64,000 bases of DNA from Torreya grandis (GCA_037957365.1 JARHVA010002005.1:1445501-1509500), one strand, 5' to 3'. Shown: positions 25,871-38,171, counted from the first letter of the stretch. The notes: a model not told the origin generated them from the letters alone. Program-made: numbers and translations.

Positions 25871-26189
25871 GAAGTATGGTAGTCATGGGAGTGTCCCCTT
25901 CAAAACACCCTCCTCAATAAAATTTGGAAACTTTCTTTGCCTCATATCATTTGGGGCATTTGGGGAGAGTGCAATAATAGGATTTTTAGAGAGAATAAAT
26001 TTAATACAGAATTAATATAAAAAATTATATTTGAAAACATTTTGGATAACTACAACATTGATCCTAATAAGAAAGGTAAAAGTCTCTTCCTGTTTGAACA
26101 AATTTTTGCTCATAATTGGCAAATTGATACTTTAGGGTTAGGCAAACCTGATCTAAAGAGGAGATTAGAAAAAGAACTAAATGGAAACC

Positions 26190-26660
26190 CCCTCCTTTGG
26201 GATAGTTGAATCTCAACTTTTATGGAGTTTTGAAATGGAATATAGGCCTAGTTGGAGGAGGTGTTATTATAAGAGATCATCAAGTAAATTTGGTTGTAGC
26301 GTATGCTAGAGATATGGGAGTTAACTCTAACCACTAGGCTAAAGCACTTGTGGCCCTATGGGGTATTAAGTTGGCACAACAATTGGGAGTATAAAAAATC
26401 ATAATAGAGGGATATTCTATTAATATCTTGAATTTTTTATCAAGGGAAAATGTAACTAGCTATACCATTAAACAAGTTATAGAGGAAGTTATAGGCATTC
26501 TAGACTCATTGCATCAAGTCCTTATTCAACACATATATCAAGAGGTAAATTATATTTCATATTGATTCAAAAATAAGGGTGTGGCCTCATTGGGGAAAAC
26601 TTCTTGGATGGATTTTGAAGAACTTCTTAGGGACCTTGTCCAAAGGTTAAAAAGTGAAGT
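26190..26660 (+). pseudogene. LINE ORF2 C-terminal RNase H relic
   Basis: NFYGVLKWNIGLVGGGVIIR matches the plant L1 RNase H start (NFDGAxKGNPGxAGxGxVIR), with the catalytic Asp changed to Tyr. It continues with DHQVNLVVAYARDMG, AKALVALWGIKLAQQLG (catalytic Glu not conserved) and IIIEGYSINI (family EGDS, Asp to Tyr). HIYQEVN corresponds to the final HVxRExN region. It follows the zf-RVT in the usual order. Two of the expected acidic residues are visibly lost. Confidence 0.75.
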
Positions 26661-26938
26661 TTTATCTTATGAACACTGCATATGAGGAATTGGGGAACCC
26701 TCTAAAGCCTAGGGGACTGAGATATTTGGAATTTTATATTAATATTAGTGATTTTTATTTAATGTTTTGACTATCCTTTATTGGTATTCTTGAGAAGCTT
26801 CTAGACTTGATAGTGTAACTATTAGACTGGTCGAATACCAAAAATAGCAAAACTACATCTTTATTTTATGTTAGGGAGATTATTGTCTAGATTTGGGAAA
26901 GTCTCTTTCACCTCTATGTTGGATTTACTAGGATCATA

Positions 26939-28460
26939 ATGGGTTTAAAAAACATAATAGAACCTAAAATTATACAAGAATTAAAGAATAATGATAGACT
27001 TTGGGAGGCATTTTAAGTTGGTGGATTTACAGGGTTCAGGGAAAAATAGGTCATGACAGGTATATATCGACCCTTTTTGCTAATGCTTGGAAAGATAGAA
27101 CTATCAATAATAATGGAATAAGTCTAAAGACCACAAAATATTTGATTTCACATATAACAACTTTTTAAATTGAGGAAAGAAAAAACTTTAAGTCTGCGAG
27201 AGACTATAAGAGAGATAAGGATATATTTCTAGAGGAAGGGGAAACTCTATAAATGTTGCATAATGGGTTCAACCACGATTCACTACTCATGATGTATGGT
27301 GAGATCACATATCATATGATGTAATATGTCACCTTGGAATGTATGTTTAACATTATTATATGGTCCTTGTTCATGATTTTGAATTATTTAGACATGGCAT
27401 TCCCTTCATCCTCCCTTTCTTCATCTTACATTCACTTGAAGTCTTTTCCCTAAAGTATAAGAAAGGTAATTAGCTAGCTCCCAAACATGAAGGGGTGATA
27501 TATCTTATTCATAAATACTTTAAGGTTATGAATTAGATCACTCTATATATCTCTTAGTCTCAAAATAGGTCGATGGAGGACAAACCAGTGGATATTAGGA
27601 AAAGTAAAAAGGTGTGGATTAAACACCTTAGAAGCACTAGAAGGAATGTAGAGGCCAAATAATTTAAGATACATGTTAATAAATCATTTAAATTTTCTAA
27701 GGTAAAACCCTCTAAGACACAATACAATATCAAAAAAAAATTTGAGGGGTGCAACCAAGAGATCTATGGACTCACAGGGCAAGTAGGGTAAAAACAGGGT
27801 GTTCAATGGGAGACTTCATTGTAGTTGAAGATGATAGAATAGCCTGAATATGAATACATTAATGGGGATTATGTTGATATTTTTACCCAACCAAAGCCTC
27901 CTAAAGTTGGGAAAGGAATTTCTAGAGATGACTCTAAAGACAAAGGTAAGAATTCCTCTGATAAGCAACAACAATATCTTAATGAGAATTTTAATAATCT
28001 TGTTATTTTCTTAAAAGGAAAGGAGAATGTAGATAAGATTATTTAAGAATTATATTTGTAAAATTATATCATGCACTCGTTCATGAGGGAACTCATGGAT
28101 CTTAAAGGGAAGGTTAGCTTTTTGTAATAGAAGAACCTTAGACTAAATCAAATCACTACAGCTAAGGAGGTAGACCAACAACTATAGAGTCTCCAATTTA
28201 GGGTGGTTATGTTGTAAAATGAGAATGAGAAGATTAAAAATAACATTAGTTTCCTAGTAAATTATAGCAAGGCTACCATGAATGAGGGGATTTAGAATGT
28301 TGAAAACCTCAAAGCTCACCTTGGAGAGTTATTCGAATTAAAGACTATTGGCAAAGGGAAAGGCAAAAAAGGTCAATGTAATGGGTGCCATAAAGACATT
28401 GATAAAGTAAAATTGTTGTTTAAAATTGATGCTAATCTCAAAAGGATTAGGTTCAGGTTT
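26939..28460 (+). pseudogene. Extra coding region at LINE 3' end (unrecognised ORF3, copy 2)
   Basis: Begins at a plausible ATG (26,939) with MGLKNIIEPKIIQELKNNDR. Later blocks are GFREKIGHDRYISTLFANAW, LKTTKYLISHITTF and RDYKRDKDIF. Near 27,380 an FRHGIPFILPFFILHSLE segment parallels FRHDVPINIPFYLLHSLES of the copy at 664-963. The C-terminal part has CNGCHKDIDKVKLLFKIDA (near 28,380), parallel to NGCQKVKG near 1,730. I do not recognise a domain. It starts about 280 bp after the RNase H relic and ends about 180 bp before the LINE A-tail. Either it is a third LINE ORF or an older nested insertion. Broken by several stops. Confidence 0.5.
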
Positions 28461-28641
28461 ATCTTTCATTATCTTTTTGTATATTTTCTACTATAACTAG
28501 GTTGTGTTTTGGTTGTATCTAGCCCTATTTTGTCTTAGTTCCTTTCTTGGTCTATGGTAGACCTCTACTTCTCCTTTGTTTGTACTTATCCTAGGTTTTG
28601 GGGACCCTAGTTCAAAAAAATCCCCCCCCTTTAACCTCAAT

Positions 28642-28657
28642 AAAAAAACATATAAAT
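28642..28657 (+). other. LINE A-tail and right target duplication
   Basis: A run of seven A (28,642-28,648) overlaps the right copy of AACATATAAAT (28,647-28,657). The left copy is at 20,756-20,766. After the duplication the sequence continues the interrupted LTR. Confidence 0.75.
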
Positions 28658-28676
28658 ATAAATTTGAATATCTACA
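28658..28676 (-). mobile_element. Remaining 5' end of the LINE-interrupted LTR
   Basis: These 19 bp plus the 11-bp duplication align without gaps to the 30 bp ending the LTR at 44,553-44,582. On the minus strand they start TGTAGATATTC, the decayed form of TGTAGACACTT. Confidence 0.7.
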
Positions 28677-28690
28677 TTTATTACCCCTTT
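28677..28690 (-). other. Polypurine tract next to 3' LTR
   Basis: On the minus strand AAAGGGGTAATAAA ends exactly at the LTR start. The following 250 bp (to about 28,940) are alignable, inverted, to 60,240-60,491, which ends in AAAGGGGGGAAA directly before another LTR. This shows both share the same 3' internal end. Confidence 0.65.
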
Positions 28691-30980
28691 AGTCTAGTAA
28701 TGCATTAGGATGAAATTACTAGGTTAAAGGAAAGAAATGTGTATCGTGGTGTGTAAAACACACCTTGATTTGACTTGAGTCCTATTTGAATTTATTATAT
28801 GTGAATGACTTGTAACCAAGAGCATGTTACAAGTTTAATTAGTGCATATAATCCAAAAATGAATAATTTTAAATTGATTGAAAGAAAATATCAATGGAGT
28901 AGACATGTGTGTCGATGCAACCATTTTTCCCATTGATAGTTTTGTTTTGGTAATGATGCTTCATATATGAAGCATTGGAGAGAGGTTCACAACTAAACCT
29001 TAGATATGTCAAGTGGGTAATTGGATGGTGATCATTCCCCCAATCCAATGTAAGGGTGAGTTATTCCAAGTCCATGGAGAGTATTAAACCTTAATTGCAT
29101 AACTCAAATGTAAACATAATCTCACCAATATCTCTCAAGTCAAATGGTGTAACTATATCAACCCATAATAATAAAATTGATGCCAAATATATTGAAGGTG
29201 AATAATTTTGATCACAATAATCAAATAATCCATCTGCTAGATCAAATAAAATCTTAAACTGTGCATCTTGGTAAGGTTGGTGCATGAATCGTAATATGAT
29301 TTGAATAATGTGTCTATAATTTGATGCATTTTCATGGCATATGCACCTTAAATGTGTCTTAATATTAAGTATCTATAAAAATTTAACCTCTACCTTTGCT
29401 TTATAAACTATGTTTAATATGTATCACAAATCTAAAAAAATATATCCCAAATATGTGTCAAATATATAAGATTCATCCCAAGTGTATATCTAAATCATGT
29501 AAATTATGTCAAATTATGCCAATTATGTCAATTGTATGTATGTGGAATCATGTCTCTATGACATGCCACCATTAATATGCCCCCCTTTTGAGATGATGGG
29601 AATGAAAATTGATAGTCACCTTATCTCAAAAGGATAATATAACCATGATATTTGTATTTCAATCTTATAGTAAAGAAACATATAGTAATATCATGTCTAA
29701 GTAGATATATCAATTAAGTTGGTAATATCAAGTCACAACAAACCTTAAGATGCATGATATGGATCATATAAACATCTAAAAATAACAAGCTTAAAATACA
29801 AACAAGCACACTCACAAGATTACTCAATGTCACGTAAATAGAGGTCTAAGGATACCATAAACAAGAGACATGTTCAAATTCCACACACTAAATGGAAGGA
29901 CATGTTAAAATGTCTACATAAAAAAAATAACCAACACTCAAGGCATTGTGTCCAACAATTAATGAACATGTTCAATTTTTTTGCAAGCTAGATAAGGAAG
30001 CAAACTAGAATTACACTCAAGTAATCCATGTGATAAGATGAAATAAATGAAATATAATCATCTAGCATGAGCATGTCATACTAGTCTGTACATACATATG
30101 TTAGAAAATTTTCATGTAGAATAGCATATCAAGTACACTATGTAAGATAGTAGCATGATCATAGGCATGTGTAAATGTTAGTGTATAAGTTCAATGTGAT
30201 AATGGAAAATGATCATAGAATAATAGAACTTGTGTCAATCATGACTAAATAGAAGCAAGATGCCCCCAACATAGTGTGTCATGCAGGAAGAAGAAAGGTC
30301 CAACATTTAAATGCTCATGTATCATGGATATAATGTATGTTTATATCACACTTAAGTACCTATGAAACATATGTGTGTTTTTAAATGATATTTTATCTAT
30401 TAACATAAAGTATACAACATATGCAAAAGCTAGTAAACATGTGAAATGCTAAAAAAAAAATTGTAGTTTTACTTTATTTGAATGTTTTTGTATTTATTTT
30501 TTTAGAATTTCAGATTTTTAGATTTTTTTATATGTTTGGAAAGAGAGTGATATCCTATGATACCATATAATGGATGTGCATAAGGTGTTATATACGTTTA
30601 ATATGGTACAATAAACAAGTCATGCTGCCAATGATCATGTATATGTGTCAAATCTGAATTTGGAGAATCTTTAATATTTTATGTATGTCGTAAAGGACTC
30701 TATGGTCACAAAGTAGTAATAGAAGCTAAAGTGGTTCTTAGAAACCATTGTTTAATGATATATGATTTACGTGATGTAATTTTGGGTCTTTTTACCCTCT
30801 CTAAAATATGTTTCTTTGTTTTTTATAATTATTTAGGTCATGAAGGTGTAAATGAGGACCTCGTAGAATCCAATGTATATCTCTGAGGAAATGGCCTCTC
30901 AAGTATTATCACCTAGGAAAGTGGATTATATTTTTATTACCCTTTCACTCATGATTAACCTAAGTAGGTTGTATAATTAG
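28691..30980 (-). mobile_element. 3' internal non-coding part of minus-strand element 2
   Basis: From the polypurine tract to the end of the protease relic there are only about 2.3 kb, too short for reverse transcriptase, RNase H and integrase. No such motif was recognised. 28,740-28,940 shares 'aaccaagagcatgttacaa' and 'aaacacacctt'-type blocks with the inverted copy at 60.2-60.5 kb. The minus open frame 29,091-29,285 has no family features. Confidence 0.5.
29584..29633 (-). promoter_or_regulatory. Conserved stem-loop next to G-rich motif (element 2)
   Basis: CCTTTTGAGAT (29,584-29,594) pairs perfectly with ATCTCAAAAGG (29,623-29,633). On the minus strand the stem runs straight into AAAAGGGGGGCAT. 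Same arrangement as at 11.6, 47.0, 57.9 and 62.3 kb. Confidence 0.55.
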
Positions 30981-30984
30981 TTGT

Positions 30985-31375
30985 TGTGAAACAAATTTTT
31001 CCTTTACAATGGTTATTCATACTAAATCTCTGAAATTGTTATTACTCTATTGGCATGAATATACTTAAGACAACCATGCACTATGAAAGGTACCACCTGG
31101 AGTTTATGAATCCAAGGTTATCCAAATAACATATCAAATACTCTTGTATGTGCTATAACTAAAAATATTGTGGTCACATGTTCTTGACCAACTTACAAAG
31201 GTAAATCAATCTCACCAAATACTTGTTATGCCTTCCCATCAACTAATTTAACCATCTTTATCAAAGGGAATAAATCATCATGTTTGTATCCCAAATGAGT
31301 GATAAATGTCATGGCACATATATACTATCACTATAACTATTATCAATAATAACACTATATATATGTTAATGATCA
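30985..31375 (-). pseudogene. Aspartic protease relic, element 2 (Tat/Ogre-like)
   Basis: The minus-strand translation reads VIIDNSYSDSICAMTFITHL, where the family has (L/I)(V/I)DNGSxLNVC. The catalytic Asp is kept but Gly-Ser is changed to Ser-Tyr. It continues with KMVKLVDGKA, GEIDLPL and VFDMLFG followed by PWIHKLQVVPF. The last part is the LGRPWIH motif plus the VPS.LHQ-type tail, read here as VPFIVHGCLKYI. Stops lie after DGKA, DLPL and in the LGR box. The reading frame ends soon afterwards. Confidence 0.7.
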
Positions 31376-31654
31376 ATATGTGCTCTGATAAATAATGAAT
31401 GAAGATCTGAGTCATTATCAACAATCTTATTATCATAAAATGAAATGCTTTTAAACCATAGGAGGTAGATATCATGTAATTGTACCAATAATACCATGGT
31501 ACCCATAATGTGATGTAGGATGATGTGCATGATATGCCATGTGCACTTATAGCATTTCCTTAAAATGATCTTGTAATGGATTGTTTAATATATTTTGATT
31601 TTGATGATCATTAGGTTGTGATGCTGAATTTTTTGGATAATACTCAAAGGTGAT

Positions 31655-31750
31655 TTGTTTGTTATTTATAATGTCTTGTATCTTGCAATTCAATTTGAAA
31701 CATATGTTTTGAGAATACCCAACATATTAGTGGTAGTCAAAATAAGCATT
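31655..31750 (-). pseudogene. Gag zinc-knuckle relic, element 2
   Basis: The minus-strand translation reads YFDYH, then YVGYSQNICFKLNCKIQDII, matching the same region of element 1 (YDYHICIGHSTN, KIQELID). One Cys of the knuckle is kept (NICF), and the first Cys and the His are changed. It lies between the gag and the protease, as expected. Confidence 0.6.
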
Positions 31751-32504
31751 GGTATCATGTCCTTTTGTATAGGTTGACTCGTATCAACCACCATAGGAGG
31801 AGGGAGAGATATGAGATAACACTACACTAGCTTCAAAATGAGTGAAGTTGGAGAATCAAGTAATCATGTAAATTATCTCTTAGGAGCATTATATAAGATG
31901 ATCTGATTAGGATTTTGTGACATTGTATTAACTATTTTATTAATTTATTTTTATCTTCAGTAGATTTTACCATATAACTTGGTTTGATATGTGTTAGGTG
32001 TGAAGCCTGATTATCTTCCAAGATCAGAGGTTAAAAATTTGATGTTATTTCAACTAGGTTTTAGATCCCATTCTTTGTATCTGTGATGACATGGGGGGTT
32101 GCAAAGGGGGTTTATTGACAAATTTCCTTGTAAAATTTTAGTTTCATAATCAATTTGGGCCATTGATTAAAGGTTTATAGATCTGATGATAAAGGTTATG
32201 TTTAGGTTTCTTTGCCCTAAAATGTATTATTGCATGCCTGAGATAAAAGAGGAAACATAGGGTTGTACATAGAGAGGAGGAAAATAAGGTAGAGAGGTGT
32301 AATAGGTTTTTTTATAGGATTTGTTTCTCCCTTGTATTACTAGAAATAATATATTGGACAACTTTGGTGGATGTAGTCCATCTTGGGTGAACCACATTAA
32401 ATCTAGTGTCTTCTATTTTGTGCATGTTTATGATTATTTTATATATTTTTGATTGATTCATTTCATATTTTTTCTTGTATGTGACTTGAGGATAAATCTA
32501 TGTT

Positions 32505-33296
32505 TTATTTTATCCTAACAACATGAAACTTGGTAGTGGATGTAGTCGGTGTGTTCTCTGCATACTTAAGCTTTTTCAATGAAATAAGTTTCATTTCTCT
32601 ATCTTGAACAATATGGCATAAATCATCAAAATATTTTAACTTCTTGAAAATAAAAGACTCATGTAAGGGAGTAAGAAAACTTTGCTTAAATATATTTTGA
32701 AACTCTTTATGTACAATTGGATTGGTCATTTTAGCTAATGTTGTCTTATACTTCAAGACATATTCATTAATAGGCTCATTGGTTCCTTGTCTTGTCTTGA
32801 TAATTTGTTCATATGACATATTTTTAGTAATGTTGATTTAAAAATATGCTAAAAAATAATCTTTCAAAGGCTTAAATTCTCTTATTGATTGTATTACTAG
32901 ATCATATAAATATCTCAAAGAATAGTCGTTTAGACTTCATAAAAATAATTTGGTCAAAATTTTATCATTAGAAACATAATCAATGGATGTTGCATAAAAA
33001 GATCAAATATGTTGTTCAGGATCACCCTCACCATCATAAAGTGTGAAAATAGGTGCTAAAATACTAGTTGGAAAAAGGTGCAAAGATATCTCAAGTTCTA
33101 AAATATTATGTAATGCATCTTGTGAATCAATAACATGAGTTGGTTTCAAAGCATTTTGTTCAATGTTTGTAACCTTAGCTTCCAAATCTTGATTAACTTA
33201 GAGAAGAGTTTTCATAGTAGACCCACTGGGATTTAGATTTTATATTTGATAAGACACCAAAGGAGATGAAAATACCACTTGTGTTGACTTAGGCAT
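32505..33296 (-). pseudogene. Gag relic, element 2 (best preserved)
   Basis: The capsid-forming protein of a Ty3/gypsy element. A plausible ATG lies at 33,296 (MPKSTQVVFSSPLVSYQI). The same frame, with stops, leads into 33,185-33,003 (EAKVTNIEQNALKPTHVIDS, LFPTSILAPIFTLYDGEGDP). Then come SIDYVSNDKILTKLF, LKDYFLAYF, and the open frame 32,819-32,505 with MSYEQIIKTRQGTNEPINEY, KYKTTLAKMTN and LCHIVQDREMKLISLKKLKY. EGDP..H plus the later KTRQG..EP..EY motif is the Retrotrans_gag signature. At least five stops are present. Upstream is the LTR at 33,321. Confidence 0.8.
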
Positions 33297-33320
33297 TGAA
33301 ACCAGTAATTTAGTTGAAGT

Positions 33321-34335
33321 TGTGAACAAGGAATCCAAGAGTGGAGATTAGTATAGTGTTAGTCAAGAAAATCAAATCAAAACAAACATACTAAACACTA
33401 ACACCTCTAGCCTAGACACTAGGGAGAACATATATAATAAGCACACAATGATAACACAACTAGAAAACAAAATAAATATTCCTTTTACCTTTTTTGTAGC
33501 TCCAAAACCAATTTTTGAATTGGCTTGTTTGGCTATGTGCTCAATAAATCTTTGTCAATGAAGCTCCATTATTCCACCTTTCCTTGGCACCTTGGTAATG
33601 TTGGTTGGACTATCTTGGCTTGGCTTATGAAATTAGCATGGTAACAAGACTATGAATATTTTTTGAGGTATTTTTCCATAATAACATTGCACTAGAAAAT
33701 CTTAAAGATCAATAGATGAGGCCTTATATTTATATCCTCCAAAGTTAACACTCACCCAAGTTGAGTTAGGTTAAAATTAATCATGGAATGAGCTCAAATT
33801 TACTCTAGGTGAGTTAAGGCTAACCCTTATTAAGTTAATTATGGTAAATGTAATTAGTTTTTTCAATTAATATGCATGGCTCACAAATTAGATATTTTTT
33901 TAGGGCTTGACAACTCACAAAAATAATGATGAAGAAGCTTGATATTTTGAGTTTTTGAATTTCTATTTTTAGATATTCATTAATTGTAAATGGATTTTTT
34001 ATGTAATAATTTAATCTAGTTTAATTAGTTGTTTTTTTTAATTAGCATTTTAGCTCTTATAAAAAAAATTCAAGTGCCTCGCTAAATAGCTCCATAGGCT
34101 AAACTGCCAGTTGTTATGTCGTAAGGTAACTGGGGATGAATCCATGAGAGGTTATTATTGTGTATGAGATAATACCACAAATAATTATGTCTCAACATGA
34201 TTATTAATCAATAATAAATGATGTGATGATGAAATTGGGATGTTTAGTGATTTTTAGGCTTAATTTTCATTATTTGGTATAAATCAATCTAAAGTCTGGT
34301 CAAAAGCCAATTGTGCCTAGAATGGGGTGTCTATA
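33321..34335 (-). mobile_element. LTR (subfamily D), 5' of gag element 2
   Basis: The first 830 bp match 42,235-43,065 closely, with long identical blocks such as 'gttagtcaagaaaatcaaat' and 'tactaaacactaacacct'. The match begins at TGTGAACAAGG in both copies, which fits an LTR terminus. The minus-strand start at 34,335 reads TATAGACACC, the decayed TGTAGACAC used by the other LTRs. It lies 25 bp from the gag ATG, so the leader is very short or partly deleted. Confidence 0.6.
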
Positions 34336-34544
34336 GTTATTATTTATTTGGGAAGGCATTAAAATCTATAGGTATAATAACATATTCTTAAATAATTAAA
34401 AGATTCTTTATGCCTAATGTTCTTGATGGTGATGGATGAGCCTTGGATGCCCCCTCAAGGGAGTGGGCGGTAAATAAGATCGACGATTAGTCCCTTAAAA
34501 GAAGGAAAACAAGGGGACCTAAAGGTAGAGGGGGCAGAAAATAA

Positions 34545-34835
34545 TGATTTGCCCAAAGGTGGTAATAATCAATGGCATGGTGAGATACACTAATTAGGTA
34601 GATAAAAAGTATGATTACTCAAAGGTGATTATAATCATCGGCATAACAAGGTGAAAATAATGATTTGTCCAAAGGTGGTTATAATCATTAGTAAAATGAA
34701 AAATACCCTAGCTAGGTGAATAAAGATAATTATTTTCCTAATGGTGGTTATAATCATTAACACAACGAAAACATTCCCCTATAGGACAAGAGATTGAGAA
34801 TGATTTGCCCAAAGGTGGTTATAATCATTGACACT
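34545..34835. repeat. Five copies of a GCCCAAAGGTGGTTATAATC motif
   Basis: The motif TTGCCCAAAGGTGGTTATAA, followed by TCATT, recurs with changes near 34,545, 34,613, 34,661, 34,728 and 34,801 (spacing 50-72 bp). Related copies occur near 36,620, 36,685 and 38,610. Between copies 'ggcataacaaggtgaaaata'-like spacers vary. Confidence 0.7.
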
Positions 34836-37640
34836 GTGGTTGGGGACAATATGGCAAATTGGAAAAGGGGAATTACATATTAATTCCATACTCATAGAGT
34901 AAGAGTAAGCTAGTACAAAGGAGAAATATGAATTTGGACAACCTACTTTTATGGAGATGCATGTCCTAACTATCAAGGATTAAAAGTCATTCATGATTTA
35001 ATTACTCTATATTTTGGTAATATTTAGATAAATTGGGATTTTTTTAGCTGACCAAGGAGAAGTACCATAGCATCATTGCTTATAAGATCCCCTAAGCTGA
35101 TTTTTATTGTATCAAATGATGGTATGCATGATGATATAGAACACCATGATAAATTATCCATAATATACATAAGAACTGACACATGATCTAATAAATAAGT
35201 GAAAATAATACACCAATGATAAAAACCATGATGATAATGGTGACGTATGAATATGGATGGACTTAAGTATAATGTGCAAGGAATAACCCAATGAATACAT
35301 ACATAATAGTCAATGCAAAACAATGAAAACAAATAAACAAAACACCAATAAATAGAAACACAATAAAACATCAATAAATATAAACAAACAACAAAACACC
35401 AAGAAGCAAAAAGTGAACAAAACAAATAGAACAAAATCAAACAAACACAAACAATGCTTAATCACAATGTTAGTGCAAATAGAAAACAAATTATTCATGA
35501 ATGTGTAATAAAGGCATTACACTTGGAAACAAGGTGACCCCTAATCCAGGTAGTAATAATTTAGGTATAACAATATAAGAACAATGGTAAAAGTTTGCCT
35601 CTAGGTTATAGGGAATCAACGACACAAAAAAGATGATAGACATTACCCCTAGGCTATAACAAACAATTAAATAAATTTAAAAAATGGGGAAAGAGAAGAA
35701 AAGGAAGGGGATAACCAAGCTGAATCTAGATATACAAGGTAAATAGACACTGCCTACATAGTTCTATGAATGTAAGATCCAACCTTTAGGCCAAATGTAG
35801 TTCTCCCAAGATATGGGATAAAAGAAAAATGTTGATAAAGAAAACATGATTGTGTTAAAGAGGAATATTGGTATGGTCTCTCAAAATGGTGGAACTCATA
35901 AAATAGTGAGAGCATAAGGCTTAAGGTTAGTAAGGATGGGGAAACTAAATAACAATTGAGTACTCATGAAATAGTTAAGGGTCCCAAGATCTTTAAGGCA
36001 AAAAAGTGGTTGGAAAATAAAAAGGTACGACTGAGATAACCTGAGATACCCCATGTAGCCAAGTGTTGCCTACATATTCTATGTGGACCTCAATTTTATG
36101 TATGTATCCTATAAATGGGTGTACAAATACCAAGGTGGTTCAAAAATAAACTGAATAAACAAGATGGCCCATCCCAAAAATATTTAATGGCTTTATATTT
36201 TGCATGGAAATTCAAAGCCAATTTTCATAATTTTTTTACTTTTAGGATTTTGTAGATATTTTACCAATGTTTTTGGAATTTTATAAGTATCTCAACTCAA
36301 TTTATAATGATGATATACTAAATGATCTAACTCATAAAATGGAGAGAGTGTGGCTGAAAAATGCTTGCAAAATGGCGAGAGCATTTAAACTTAAAATTCT
36401 CATAAAATAGTGAGATCATGGGAAAGGGTGACTAATCTAACCTCTAATTAAATTGAATTCTACCTACATCATCCCAATGGGACCTCAAGTAATTGTAGTT
36501 TTGCCTTACAATGGAAGATTCAACTAGTTATCAACAAGTTCATGAATTTAGGCAAATGACACAGTATAGCATAGGAATGGTAAGGTGATGCAGTAATGCA
36601 TGGTAAATTTGTTGTTGCTAATTTTACCATAGGTGGTTATAATTAAGAGATAATGGCATGGGTTAATGGTACTAATTTTCTCAAAGGTGGTTATAATTAG
36701 TAGCATCAAAATTAGGTAGAATGTGATAACAATGAAGAATGTAATTTCCAAATTACTATGAAGTTGGTCCAACATATTACCTCTATCTAGAATATTGAAT
36801 CATTTATTGATACTTGATATTAATCCCTATTATTAAGGTGACCGAATAACCAATGAAGTGGAACTAAAGTCAAAAGGCAGAAATGGAGGTTGAAAACCAC
36901 TTTGGTCAATAGTGAAGGTATGGTACAAGGAAGGTGATGTTATGATAAAAGGGCTATAATGATAATAGGGTTACCCCAAAGTGATAAGGTAAGGTAAATG
37001 GAAGGTTATGAAATAATATCAAGTCAAGGTAAATGGAAAATGAAAGGTAAATAGTTATGGTAAGTCAAAGATATGGTTCTATTATTCCTGCTAATGTGGA
37101 GATGCACATCCTGATCAACATATGATACAACTAGAATAGTCAAATATTTAAATTACCCACACCTCATCTGAATATCTATTATATCAATAACTTACTACTT
37201 ATTTGGACTCCAATAATGTTTTTGTGATCTTCATTGGTCATTGATTCTATTTCCTCCAAACTTTGAGACAAGATGTCTTCATAGCCTCTTTAAAGGAAAG
37301 TATGGCCAGGGATGGTAAATAAAGATAAATATTAACTAAAAGGTCTAATTTAGAAATGTAATATAGATATGGAATGAATAAATGTATAATAATAGAATGT
37401 ATAATGGTTGGGCAACAAATGAATATTAGGATTATCGAGCACACATAATGTTGTCGATTCCAAATTCGATATTATTTTGGTTGTAGTGGGGCCAAATATT
37501 TCTAAATATGTTCTTGATAGGACTACCATATTTTTATGTTTTTTGGGCTTGATATTAGATTACATTTGATTATTTTATATAATGAAAGTTATACTAGTGT
37601 TATCTTTGATAATGTCTTTATCAAGTGGTGAACAATTATT
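34836..37640. repeat. LTR-like region with internal duplications
   Basis: No protein domain is recognised. CTCATAAAATAGTGAGA-type blocks recur at 35,895, 36,331 and 36,399. The LTR box 'ttgcctacatat...ggacctcaa' recurs near 35,753, 36,068 and 36,471, so the segment is built from three related units about 320-400 bp apart. GGTAA-rich sequence fills 36,940-37,070. The minus open frame 35,024-35,440 (138 codons) is Cys/Phe/Tyr-rich low complexity opposite an 'aaacaaacaccaataaata' tract and is not a credible protein. Confidence 0.45.
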
Positions 37641-37835
37641 GTGCTCAACTAGTAGCACCTTGATGAGGTTTTCAGTAATTAATTTTTTTTCACTATCCCA
37701 TATCACCTTTGAGAAGGTTTTAGTAAGGAACATTGAATTTTTAGTTTGATTTTATTCTATCACCTCAAATAGTTATTACTATAAGATGCTAAGTTTGGAC
37801 TTTGATTTCCCCCTAGTGCCTTTGAAAAGGTTTCA
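37641..37835. repeat. Three degenerate copies of CACCTTTGAGAAGGTTTTAG
   Basis: 'agcaccttgatgaggttttc', 'tcacctttgagaaggtttta' and 'gtgcctttgaaaaggtttca' lie near 37,650, 37,703 and 37,818. Each contains a small CCTTTGAGAAGG-like palindrome. Short pieces of this kind are frequent in plant LTRs; no other assignment is possible. Confidence 0.4.
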
Positions 37836-38171
37836 CTAGGAGATTATTTTTCTTCTACATAAATGTGGTCTTGATCCCCCTGATATTTTGTAACTGATAT
37901 GTTGCCATGGATTCAGTTTAATAAGGTGTGATTCTATTAGTCCCAATCAATACTTATGGGAGGTGGAATTTCAATATAATGGCTATGTTAGATGGTGTTA
38001 ATGTCATGTGGAATGGTAATGGAATGGGAAGAGGCAACACAATCCTTGTATAAGATACTAGGATAACTTGTGTCGATGTTGAAGTAATCATCCTCAAAAA
38101 CTATGGAAGGGTCATAAATATATTCAAATTATTCTGAAAGACATGTGTAACCAATGTTTTAACAACCATGA

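Larger units (their letters stand above)
20767..28646 (+). mobile_element. L1-type LINE, near full length, with 11-bp target duplication
   Basis: AACATATAAAT is present at both borders (20,756-20,766 and 28,647-28,657), and an A-rich tail (TAAAAAAA from 28,641) closes the 3' end, the hallmark of target-primed insertion. Inside, in order: ORF1 with DUF4283 and a zinc knuckle, ORF2 with endonuclease, reverse transcriptase, zf-RVT and RNase H, then a further coding region. Total length 7,880 bp, longer than a usual plant L1 (about 5-7 kb) because of the extra region. All frames carry stops. The element sits inside an LTR, so it inserted after that LTR element. Confidence 0.75.

Noticed and set aside
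31278..31475. Minus open frame of 65 codons rich in Ile and Val
   Set aside because: It is a shadow of the protease relic, which is read in another minus-strand frame.
35024..35498. 138- and 62-codon minus open frames rich in Phe, Cys, Leu and Tyr
   Set aside because: They lie opposite an A/C-rich low-complexity tract with repeated 'aaacacca' words; no domain, no homologous frame in the other repeats.
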